Of a DNA stretch of 49,939 bases, positions 37,533-49,939 are shown piece after piece (positions within the stretch are counted from its first letter, which is position 1; every line of letters begins with the position of its first letter). A program made the position numbers and the translations under genes. The notes below the pieces were generated by a model. It saw nothing but the letters and a program-made list of their open reading frames with translations. It made no database searches and was not told the origin of the DNA. Origin of the DNA: Paulinella micropora (lineage: Eukaryota > Cercozoa > Imbricatea > Euglyphida); assembly GCA_009731375.1 (NCBI GenBank), contig BJOX01000062.1, forward strand, positions 896,510 to 946,448, given 5' to 3'.

Positions 37533-37547
37533 GTTATTATTATTATT

Positions 37548-37621
37548 GACACCGTGATAGCCCAGTGGTCAAGTTCTACCATCTGGGCCCTGTCGCCAGT
37601 TCGATTCCCGTCGGTGCCACC
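37548..37621 (+). mobile_element. tRNA-derived SINE head, cut by a gap
   Basis: Identical to the head at 10735 through the B box and CGGTGCCACC. The 245-base gap (37622-37866) removes the body. Confidence 0.75.
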
Positions 37622-37866
37622 NNNNNNNNNNNNNNNNNNNNNNNNNNNNNNNNNNNNNNNNNNNNNNNNNNNNNNNNNNNNNNNNNNNNNNNNNNNNNNN
37701 NNNNNNNNNNNNNNNNNNNNNNNNNNNNNNNNNNNNNNNNNNNNNNNNNNNNNNNNNNNNNNNNNNNNNNNNNNNNNNNNNNNNNNNNNNNNNNNNNNNN
37801 NNNNNNNNNNNNNNNNNNNNNNNNNNNNNNNNNNNNNNNNNNNNNNNNNNNNNNNNNNNNNNNNNN

Positions 37867-37870
37867 TTTT

Positions 37871-37913
<43 letters not shown>

Positions 37914-38182
37914 GCATGTATATGTATCTATGTATGTATGTATGTATGCATGTATGTATGTATGTATGTATGTATCTATGTATGCATGTATGCGTGTATG
38001 TGTGCATGCAATGTATGTATGTATGTATGTATGTATGTGTGTATGTATGTATCAAGAAATATGTATGCATGTATGTATGTATGCATGTATGTATGTATGT
38101 ATGTATGCATGTATATATGTATGTATGTATGTATGTATGTTTGTATATATACATGTTATGCATGTTTGTATGTATACCTGTG

Positions 38183-38214
<32 letters not shown>

Positions 38215-38699
38215 TGTATGCGTGTATGTATGTATGTATGTGTGTGTGTATCTGCGCGCGCGTGTGTGCGTGTGTGTGTGTGTGTGTATGCGCGCGTGTG
38301 TGTGTGTGTGTGTGTTTAATATGTATATGTGTGTATGTGTATGTGTCTGTGTTGAGAGGGGTAATGAGTCCAGTGACCACGCCTCCTTGTATGTATATAT
38401 GTATATGTATGTGTGTCTGTGTATTTCATATGTATGTGTGTATTTAATATGTATCTGTGTCTCCTATGTGTATTGGTATGTGTTATGCATCTTTGTATGT
38501 GTATTGCATCTGCATGTTATGCATCCTTGCATGTGTTATGCATCCTTGTATGTATGTATGTATGTATGTGTGTATTTAATATGTATGTGTCTGTGACAAC
38601 GCAACCTTGTATGTATGTATGTATGCATGTATGTATGTATGTATATATGTATACACATGCATACATACATACACATATGTGTGTGTATGTGTGTGTTTT
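37867..38699. repeat. T tract, (TATG)n and (TG)n microsatellites
   Basis: Intronic. Small islands with ACGC(C/A)(T/A)CCTTG or ATGCATCCTTG precede TATG runs at about 38390, 38527, 38547 and 38611. They may be further edge copies, but I cannot match them to an exon. Confidence 0.85.
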
Positions 38700-39646
38700 G
38701 TGCAGAGTGAGGGTTTTTGCGATCACATAGAAACGCCTTAATGCGTCATACATACATGCATACATACATACATACATACATACATACACATGTGTGTGTG
38801 TGTGTGTGTGTGTTGTACAGGGTGAGGATTTTTGCAATCACATAGAAACGCCTCAATGCGTCATACATACATACATACATACATACATACATACATACAT
38901 ACACATATGTGTGTGTGTGTGTTGTACAGGGTGAGGGTTTTTGCGATCACATAGAAACGCCTCAATGCGTCATACATACATACATGCATACATACATACA
39001 TACATACACATATGTGTGTGTGTGTGTGTGTGTGTTGTACAGAGTGAGGGTTTTTGCGATCACATAGAAACGCCTCAATGCGTTATACATACATACATAC
39101 ATACATACATACATACATACAAATATGTGCGTGTGTGTGTGTGTTGTACAGGGTGAGGGTTTTTGCGATCACATAGAAACGCCTCAATGCGTCATACATA
39201 CATACATACATACATACATACATACATACACATATGTGTGTGTTTGTGTGTGTGTTGTACAGTGAGGGTTTTTGCGATCACATAGAAACGCTTCAATGCG
39301 TCATACATACATACATACATACATACATACATACATACACATATGTGTGTGTGTTTTGTGCAGGGTGAGGGTTTTTGCGATCACATAGAAACGCCTCAAT
39401 GCGTCATACATACGTACATACATACATACATACATACATACACATACGTGTGTGTGTGTGTGTGTGTGTGTTGTACAGGGTGAGGGTTTTTGCGATCACA
39501 TAGAAACGCCTCAATGCGTCATACATACATACATACATACATACATACATACATACATACATACATACACATATGTGTGTGTGTGTGTGTGTTGTACAGG
39601 GTGAGGGTTTTTGCGATCACAAAGAAACGCCTCAATGCGTCATACA

Positions 39647-39682
<36 letters not shown>

Positions 39683-39813
39683 TGTGTGTGTGTGTGTGTT
39701 GTACAGGGTGAGAGTTCCTGTGATCATATAGAAACGCCTCACTGCGTCATACATACATACATACATACATACATACATACATACCTACACATATGTGTGT
39801 GTGTTTTGTGCAG
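38700..39813 (+). repeat. Ten tandem partial copies of the first GPS exon with acceptor
   Basis: Each ~100-120-bp unit is CATA repeat, TG repeat, TTGTACAG or TTTGTGCAG, then GGTGAGGGTTTTTGCGATCA and CATAGAAACGCCTCAATGCGTC, then CATA again. Units begin near 38701, 38818, 38929, 39041, 39148, 39259, 39361, 39478, 39598 and 39708. The last is the closest to the intact exon that follows at 39814. Confidence 0.9.
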
Positions 39814-39879
39814 GGTGAGGGCTCTTCCTGTGATCATATAGAAACGCCTCACTGCGTCTACTTCGATCACGACACTCAG
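39814..39879 (+). CDS. GAIN/GPS membrane protein, first GPS exon
   Basis: Acceptor TTTTGTGCAG, donor GTATGTG. The 22 codons in phase 0 read GEGSSCDHIETPHCVYFDHD-TQ. C.Y.D is the start of the GPS motif (normally C.(F/Y)WD). It is the only member of the local array that continues past TGCGTC into coding sequence and a donor, hence the intact exon. Confidence 0.75.
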
Positions 39880-40163
39880 GTATGTGTATGTAATGTATGT
39901 ATGTAATGTATGTATGTATGTATGCATGCATGTATGTATATATGTATGTAAGTAAGTTGTATATATATTATATATATTTGTATATATATATATATACAAA
40001 TATATATATATATATATATATTTTATATGTATGTATATATATTATATATATATATATTATATACATAAATATATATAATATACATATATATATACATATA
40101 TATATTTATGCATATAATATATAATATATGCATGTATATATATATACATGCATATATACATAC

Positions 40164-40197
<34 letters not shown>

Positions 40198-40230
40198 TTA
40201 TATATGCATATAATGTTCATTCCTACACAG
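39880..40230 (+). other. Intron, TA-rich
   Basis: 351 bp from GTATGTGTATG to TTCCTACACAG, mostly TA and TATG repeats. Both neighbouring exons are phase 0. Confidence 0.7.
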
Positions 40231-40455
40231 ACATGGAGCTCGGAGGGCTGTTCTGCTACAAGTCCCATCCTACCTATACCTACACCACCTTCCACCACTA
40301 ATACCAACAACAACAACAGCAGCGCCAACGCCACCGGCGATTTTTCAATTTGGCCTAAACCCGATGACTTCCCCACTCTTGCCAAAAATGCGACGACTCA
40401 TGCCACTTTGTTCCCGTTTACTCACCGGGTGCGCTGCGAGTGTGTACATCTGACG
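40231..40455 (+). CDS. GAIN/GPS membrane protein, second GPS exon with cleavage site
   Basis: Acceptor CCTACACAG, donor GTAACATAC, 75 codons in phase 0. It begins TWSSEGC and ends RCECVHLT. Joined to the previous exon this gives C..(F/Y).D....W...GC...C.C.HLT, the GPS signature at which adhesion GPCRs and polycystin-1 cut themselves between Leu and Thr. The catalytic His-Leu-Thr is present. Between GC and C.C lie about 57 residues, rich in Pro, Thr and Asn and with sequons (NSS, NAT); usual GPS motifs have roughly a dozen or so there. The protein would be on the cell surface or in a cilium/secretory membrane. Confidence 0.8.
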
Positions 40456-40469
40456 GTAACATACATACA

Positions 40470-40500
<31 letters not shown>

Positions 40501-40549
40501 GTACATATATACATACATACAGACATACATATATACATACATACATACA

Positions 40550-40583
<34 letters not shown>

Positions 40584-40669
40584 CACATACATACATACAT
40601 ATACATGCATACATACATACATATATATATACATATATACATATATACATACATACATATATACATATA

Positions 40670-40703
<34 letters not shown>

Positions 40704-41337
40704 CATACATACATATATACATACATACATACGTACATACATACATACATGCATACATACATACATACATACATACGTACATACATACATACATACGTAC
40801 GTACATACATACATACATACATACATACATGCATACATACATACATATATATACATATACACATACATACATACGTTCATACATACATATATACATACAT
40901 ATATACATACATATATACATGCATACATACATACATACATATATACATACATACATATATACATACATACATGCATGCATACATACATACATACATACAT
41001 ACATACATACATACGTACATACATACATACATACATGCATACATACATACATACATACATACATACATACATACATACATACATACATACGTACATACAT
41101 ACATACATACATACATACATACATACATACATACATACATAGGATTTTGCAGTAATGGTGGTACGGAAAGCCATGTATGTATGTATGTATGTATGTATGT
41201 ATGTATGTATGTATGTATGTACGTATGTACGTATGTACGTACGTATGTATGTATGTATGTATGTATGTATGCATTTATGTATGTATGTAGGATTTTGCAG
41301 TAATAGTTGTACGGAAAGCCGACTCTCAGGCATTTAC

Positions 41338-41422
<85 letters not shown>

Positions 41423-41487
41423 CATCCATCTATTTATCTACCTACCTTAATAGTGGTACGGAAAGCCAACTCTCAGGCATTTACCTA

Positions 41488-41578
<91 letters not shown>

Positions 41579-42110
41579 TATCAGGCATTTCTTCTTACCT
41601 ACCTATCTACCTATATATCTATCTACCTACCTATCTACCTACCTATCTACCTACCTATCTACCTACCTATCTACCTACCTATCTACTTACCTACCTACCT
41701 ATCTACCTACCTACCTACCTACCTATCTACCTACCTACCTACCTACCTACCTACCTACCTACCTACCCATCTACCATCTACCTACCTATCTATCTACCTA
41801 CCTACCTACCTACCTATCTACCTACCTACCTATCCACCTTTCTTCCTACCTACCTACCTACCTACCTATCTACCTACCTACCTACCTACCCTATTAATAA
41901 CCTACCTACCTATCTACCTACCTACCTACCTACCTACCTACCTATCTACCTACCTATCTATCTACCTATCTATCTACCTATCTACCTATCTACCTACCTA
42001 TCTTTTTACCTACCTACTACCTACCTACCTACCTATCTACCTATCTATCTACCTACCTACCTACCCACCTACCTACCTATCTATCTACCTATCTATCTAC
42101 CTATCTATGG
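40456..42110. repeat. (CATA)n, (GTAT)n, (TATC)n and (TACC)n microsatellites in the intron after the GPS
   Basis: The donor GTAACATAC runs straight into CATA repeats. CATA turns to its complement TATG at about 41172. The island GGATTTTGCAGTAATGGTGGTACGGAAAGCC recurs at 41143, 41290 and, shortened, at about 41448, followed by CTCTCAGGCATTT. Confidence 0.95.
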
Positions 42111-42562
42111 GTGCCATCTGTCGACAGACAGAGAATTAGGGGATGGTGTGGGTGTGCTGGGCCCGTGGTGGGGTGCCTTATGTGTGCCTAGCCATACGCC
42201 TATGAGTCACATGCCGAAATAGCGACGGGAAGCACAATCCTGTTCCCTCAGGGTGCCCTTTCTCGCTTGTTGAGCCCGGAATAAAACCCACAGTGCTCTG
42301 TCGGTTTATACTAGACTGTCGAACAGTCTCGAAACGCCATCTGCTTACTGGGCCCTCTGTAATGGAGGTGGGAGCTCGTTCTGCAAGGGGCGCTTATGGA
42401 ACGAGCCCTGGCCCCGCCTGGTACTAGGGAGCTTTGGTATCGCCTGTATCAGTCCCTTCCGTGCAAACATCACGGCTTAGCTGGGCATCGGGTCAATACT
42501 TTTCACAGACTTCCTTGGTTGACGAAATCAGAAGCTCCTTTTTTCTGACATTAGTCGATATC
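42111..42562. other. Unique 0.45-kb intronic block
   Basis: Non-repetitive GC-balanced sequence between TACC/TATC repeats, probably a retroposon copy. No frame or motif recognised. Confidence 0.35.
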
Positions 42563-45133
<2,571 letters not shown>

Positions 45134-45186
45134 AGGCCGTCCAATGTGCTACTACTGCCATTACCCCTGGTCGCTCAATAGATAAG

Positions 45187-45243
45187 TACTTTGCATTTCT
45201 GGATGGTATGTACGCAGCAGTGTTACTGATCGCTATTGCGCAG
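45187..45243 (+). CDS. GAIN/GPS membrane protein, first membrane-segment exon
   Basis: With the acceptor GATAAG the exon is phase 0, as required after the GPS exon, and reads [22 protein letters not shown] followed by Y-F-A matches the way the GPS leads into the first transmembrane helix (HLT.FA.L in the family). The donor is GTATGC after CAG. At 19 residues, it covers one membrane span. Confidence 0.6.
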
Positions 45244-45274
45244 GTATGCATGAAATTTTTTGGATGTACGCACG

Positions 45275-45323
<49 letters not shown>

Positions 45324-45907
45324 GTATATGATGTACATGTTGTATATATTACACATATACACACACATATATATATATATGTGTGTATAAATATATATAT
45401 ATGTATATATATACATATGTATATCAAAATATGTATATAATATTATGTATGTGTGAGTGTGTGTGTGTTTATGTAATACTATGTATGTATGTATGTATGT
45501 ATGTATGTGAAACGTTCCAGAGCTCCGAAGCTCTTTCTCCGCTCAGCCCGATAATGATATACATACAAAAGACATAAATACATACATACATACATACATA
45601 CATACATACATACATACAGACAATATATGTATATATATATGTGTATGTATATATATATATGTATATATATATACATATATATGTATTTCTATATATATAT
45701 ACATATATATATATGCGTGTGTGTGTAGGTGAAACGTTCCATATATATATATATATGTATGTATATATGTATATATATATATACATATATATGTATATAT
45801 GTATATATATAAATGTATATATATACACACATATATATATATATATATTTATATAGGTGAGACGTTCCAAAGCTCTCAGGCCCTTTCTCAGCTCACCCCG
45901 ATATACA

Positions 45908-45973
<66 letters not shown>

Positions 45974-46030
45974 GTATATGTGAGACGTTCCAAAGTCTCA
46001 GCTCACCCCGATATGCATACTATTTTTATG

Positions 46031-46084
<54 letters not shown>

Positions 46085-46130
46085 TGAGACGTTCCAAAGC
46101 TCTCAAGCCCTTTCTCAGCACACCGCGATA

Positions 46131-46172
<42 letters not shown>

Positions 46173-46361
46173 ATATATATATACATATAGGTGAGACGTT
46201 CCAAAGCTCTGAAGCCCTTTCTCAGCTCACCCCGATATACATACTATATATATATATATACACATATATATTATATGTATATATAGGTGAGACGTTCTAA
46301 AGCTCTCAAGCCCTTTCTCAGCTCACCCCGATATACATACTATATATATATATATGTATAG
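45244..46361 (+). repeat. Intron with seven partial copies of the next exon's start
   Basis: TA-rich. GTGA(A/G)ACGTTCC...TCAGCTCACCCCGATATAC islands begin at 45507, 45729 (very short), 45857, 45980, 46084, 46191 and 46287, mostly preceded by TATAG as an acceptor and followed by TA repeats. Confidence 0.85.
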
Positions 46362-46428
46362 GTGAGACGTTCCAAAGCTATAAAGCCCTTTCTTAGTTCA
46401 CCGCGAGCGAGCAAAGTAGAGCGGGAAG
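46362..46428 (+). CDS. GAIN/GPS membrane protein, basic loop exon
   Basis: Acceptor GTATAG, then [20 protein letters not shown] and REG, in phase 0 as required by the preceding exon; it ends in phase 1 before GTGTGAATATG. The net positive charge after a membrane helix fits a cytoplasmic loop. It is the only place where the start repeated upstream and the end repeated downstream are joined in one frame. Confidence 0.55.
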
Positions 46429-46593
46429 GTGTGAATATGATGATGATGATGGTGATGATGAAGATGATGGTGATGATGATGATGATGGTGGTGGTGGTGA
46501 TGATGATGATGATGGTGGTGGTGGTGATGATGGTGATGATGATGATGATGGTGGTGATGATGATGATGATGATGGTGATGATGATAATGATGC

Positions 46594-46628
<35 letters not shown>

Positions 46629-46644
46629 GTGATGATGATGGTGA

Positions 46645-46676
<32 letters not shown>

Positions 46677-46719
46677 ATGATGATGATGATGATGATGATG
46701 GTGATGGTGATGATGATGG

Positions 46720-46751
<32 letters not shown>

Positions 46752-46827
46752 GTTGTGGTGGTGGTGGTGATGATGATGATGATGATGCCGCGAGACAGCG
46801 AAGTAGAGCGTGAAGGTGTGAATGGGA

Positions 46828-46860
<33 letters not shown>

Positions 46861-46885
46861 GTGATGGTGATGATGGTGATGATGG

Positions 46886-46961
<76 letters not shown>

Positions 46962-47054
46962 GATGATGATGGTGGTGATGATGATGATGATGGTGATGAT
47001 GGTGATGGCGATGATGAAGATGATGAAGATGGTGGTGGTGGTGTTGGTGGGATG

Positions 47055-47113
<59 letters not shown>

Positions 47114-47172
47114 GGTGATGATGATGGTGATGATGGTGGTGGTGGTGATGATGATGATGGTGATGATGGTGA

Positions 47173-47206
<34 letters not shown>

Positions 47207-47374
47207 GATGATGATGGTGATGATGAAGATGATGGTGGTGATGATGATGATGATGGTGATGATGGTGATGATGATGATGATGATGCCGCGAGCCAGCGAA
47301 GTAGAGCGTGAAGGTGTGAATGATGATGATGATGACGATGATGACGATGATGATGATGATGATGATGGTGATGG

Positions 47375-47420
<46 letters not shown>

Positions 47421-47663
47421 GATGATGATGATGATGATGGTGATGATGATGGTGATGATGATGATGATGATGGTGATGATGGTGATGATGGTGATAATGA
47501 TGATGATGATGATGCCGCGAGCCAGCAAAGTAGAGCGTGAGGGTGTGAATGTGAATGATGATGGTGGTGATGATGATGATGATGATGGTGATGATGGTGA
47601 TTATGATGATGATGGTGATGATGATGATGATGATGATGATGATGGTGCTGGTGGTGGTGGTGG

Positions 47664-47694
<31 letters not shown>

Positions 47695-47758
47695 GGTGGG
47701 ATGATGATGATGATGATGATGATGATGAATGATGATGAATGATGATGAATGATGATGA

Positions 47759-47794
<36 letters not shown>

Positions 47795-48396
47795 GTGATG
47801 GTGATGGTGATGATGATGATGATGATGATGGATGGATGGATGATGATGATGATGAATGATGATGATGATGGTGATGATGGTGATGATAATGATGATGATG
47901 ATGATGATGATGGTGATGGTGGTGCTGGTGATGATGATGATGATGATGATGATGATGGTGATGATGAAGATGGATGATGATGATGATGGATGATGGTGAT
48001 GATGATGATGGATGATGGTGATAATGATGATGGTGATGATGATGGTGATGATGATGATGGTGATGATGATGGTGATGATGATGGTGATGATGATGGTGAT
48101 GATGATGGTGATGATGATGGTGATGATGATGGTGATGATGATGGTGATGATGATGGTGATGATGATGGTGATGATGATGGTGATGATGGTGATGATGATG
48201 GTGATGATGATGGTGATAATGATGATGGTGATGATGATGGTGATGATGATGATGGTGATGATGATGGTGATGATGGTGATAATGATGATGGTGATGATGA
48301 TGATGATGATGATGATGGATGATGCTGATGGTGATGATGGATGATGGTGATGATGATGATGGATGATGGTGATAATGATGATGGTGATGATGATGG

Positions 48397-48427
<31 letters not shown>

Positions 48428-48875
48428 GTTGGTGGTGGTGGTGATGATGATGATGATGGTGATGGTGGTGATGATGATGATGATGATGGTGATGATGATG
48501 GTGATGATGATGATGGTGATGGTGATGTTGATGATGATGATGGTGATGATGATGATGGTGATAATGATGATGGTGATGATGATGGTGATGATGATGGTGA
48601 TGATGATGGTGATGATGATGGTGATGATGATGGTGATGATGATGGTGATGGTGGTGATGATGATGGTGATGATGATGATGATGATGATGATGATGGTGAT
48701 GGTGATGGTGGTGGTGGTGGTGATGATAATGATGATGATGGCGGTGGTGGTGATGATGATGATGGTGGTGGTGGTGGTGGTGATAATGATGATGGTGATG
48801 ATGAAGGTGATGATGATGGTGATGGTGATGGTGGTGGTGATGATCATGATGGTGATGGTGATGGTGGTAGTGATG

Positions 48876-48907
<32 letters not shown>

Positions 48908-49243
48908 GGTGGTGGTGGTGGTGATGGTGATGGTGGTGGTGGTGATAATGATGGTGGTGGTGGTGGTAGTGATGATGATGATGGTGGTTGTGGTGGTGGT
49001 GATAATGATGATGACGAGTTGAACATCTGTATTGTATTGTACTCATCTACTAGATGTGTTGTATGTATTTTATGTATGTATTATCTATAATGTATCTGTG
49101 TAGGTGTGAGTGTTGTACTATGTATTGTACGTATGTATTGCATGTATCTATGTAGGTGTGAGTGTAGTAGTATGTATCGTACGTATGTATTGTATAAATA
49201 TCTAAGTAGGTGAATGTGTATGTATGTATGTATGATAATGAAG
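46429..49243 (+). repeat. Intron of (GATGGT/GATGAT)n with three copies of the preceding exon's end
   Basis: About 2.6 kb of GAT/GGT repeats. CCGCGAG(A/C)CAGC(G/A)AAGTAG and AGCGTGA(A/G)GGTGTGAATG islands at 46788, 47286 and 47515 repeat the exon end and donor (PRASEVEREG in frame). From 49019 on, more ordinary TATG-rich sequence leads to the next acceptor. Confidence 0.9.
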
Positions 49244-49319
49244 GTGTCAGCGTGTTACTTTTACTGCACTACATCTTCGGTCTGATTGCCTTCTTACGCG
49301 GTGTGGATATGATAATGAG
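49244..49319 (+). CDS. GAIN/GPS membrane protein, second membrane-segment exon
   Basis: Acceptor ATAATGAAG. The exon starts with two bases that complete the codon left by the 46428 end (phase 1 to phase 1), then [20 protein letters not shown] and DMIM. The hydrophobic stretch spans a membrane. The donor is GTATATAT after GAG, leaving phase 2. The gene continues past the window. It is not clear whether the whole is a seven-helix adhesion-GPCR-like protein or a polycystin-like one; the ~23-residue loop before this helix has no room for a PLAT domain. Confidence 0.6.
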
Positions 49320-49499
49320 GTATATATATATATAAATATATATATTGCTTTCTTACGCGGTGTGGACATGATAGTGAGGTATATGTATATATATAAATTA
49401 CATATATATATATATTATATATATAAATATATATACATATATATATATGTATACATCTTCGGTCTGATTGCCATCTTACGCGGTGTGGATATGATAGTG

Positions 49500-49546
<47 letters not shown>

Positions 49547-49753
49547 GCCTTCTTACGCGGTATGGATATGATAGTGAGGTATATATATATACGGCCTGAT
49601 TGCCTTCTTACGCGGTGTGGATATGATAGTGAGGTATATACATAGAAATATATAAATATATATATATATATATGTATATATATTATATATATATATCCTG
49701 ATTGCCTTCTTACGCGGTGTGGATATGATAGTGAGGTATATATATATATATCT

Positions 49754-49784
<31 letters not shown>

Positions 49785-49816
49785 TAGCCTTCTTACACGG
49801 TGTGGATATGATAGTG

Positions 49817-49880
<64 letters not shown>

Positions 49881-49939
49881 GGTCTGATTTGCCTCCTTAC
49901 GCGGTGTGGATATGATAGTGAGGTATATATATATATATA
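49320..49939 (+). repeat. Seven partial copies of the second membrane exon's end with donor, in (TA)n
   Basis: (GGTCTGATT)GCCTTCTTACGCGG and TGTGGATATGATAGTGAG followed by GTATATATA, at about 49346, 49453, 49547, 49588, 49698, 49788 and 49879. Shorter copies start at GCCTTCTT, longer ones at TCTTCGGTCTG. Confidence 0.9.

Noticed and set aside
38700-39813. CRISPR-like array (repeats with spacers)
   Set aside because: The 'spacers' are microsatellite, the repeats contain an exon start with a splice acceptor, and the context is eukaryotic.
45857-46361. Mobile element with GGTGAG...CTCACC inverted ends
   Set aside because: The 6-bp inverted ends are weak, and the units are better explained as partial copies of the exon at 46362, whose frame they keep.
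46340-49046. Long poly-Ile/Thr/His/Ser or poly-Asp/Met/Val open frames
   Set aside because: They are translations of GAT/GGT repeats. Only the short islands among them carry non-repeat sequence.

Overview
The window looks like a nuclear contig from a microsatellite-rich eukaryote, built from short reads. Exons have GT...AG borders and introns. There are Ty1/copia and Ty3/gypsy retrotransposon relics, tRNA-derived SINEs, and N-gaps placed in low-complexity sequence. I cannot name the species; a protist, alga or invertebrate would all fit.

Region 1 (1-4418) is a GC-rich block with two same-strand genes. The first (3-1295) is cut by the left edge and the second (1859-3977) has a long Pro/Ala/Gly-rich tail. 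Neither is a family I can name with confidence. Their compact, high-GC, intron-free look is unlike the rest of the window and would fit an integrated large DNA virus. That is an inference.

Region 2 (4419-21078) is one decayed Ty1/copia element on the minus strand: LTR-like direct repeats at both ends and gag, protease, integrase, RT and RNase H in order, broken by frameshifts and stops. Its gag is interrupted twice. One interruption is a 5'-truncated Ty3/gypsy element (16403-19912). The other is a pair of related palindrome-rich DNA elements, X (9897-11196) and Y (11317-14532). At both places about 100-124 bp of gag is present twice, as if an occupied and an empty (or differently occupied) copy had been joined.

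Region 3 (21079-30586) has little recognisable coding sequence: a 2.3-kb minisatellite (22441-24740), one candidate minus-strand exon (24748-24850), an unassigned unique stretch (25431-26685) and long simple repeats.

Region 4 (30587-49939) contains a spliced plus-strand gene spread over at least 13 kb. Exons at 36652, 39814, 40231, 45187, 46362 and 49244 read as the end of a GAIN domain, a GPS autoproteolysis motif (W...GC...CxC.HLT), a first membrane segment, a basic loop and a second membrane segment. This suggests an adhesion-GPCR-like or polycystin/REJ-like membrane protein.

The most unusual observation concerns this gene's introns. Several exons are accompanied by tandem partial copies of their own edges. 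Acceptor plus exon start is repeated upstream of an exon (10 copies before 39814, 7 before 46362), and exon end plus donor is repeated downstream (3 copies after 46428, 7 after 49319), with the copies separated by microsatellite. The microsatellites begin at the splice donors. A candidate exon on the other strand (24748-24850) shows the same arrangement. I have not seen such exon-edge arrays described and consider them the main candidate for something new here.
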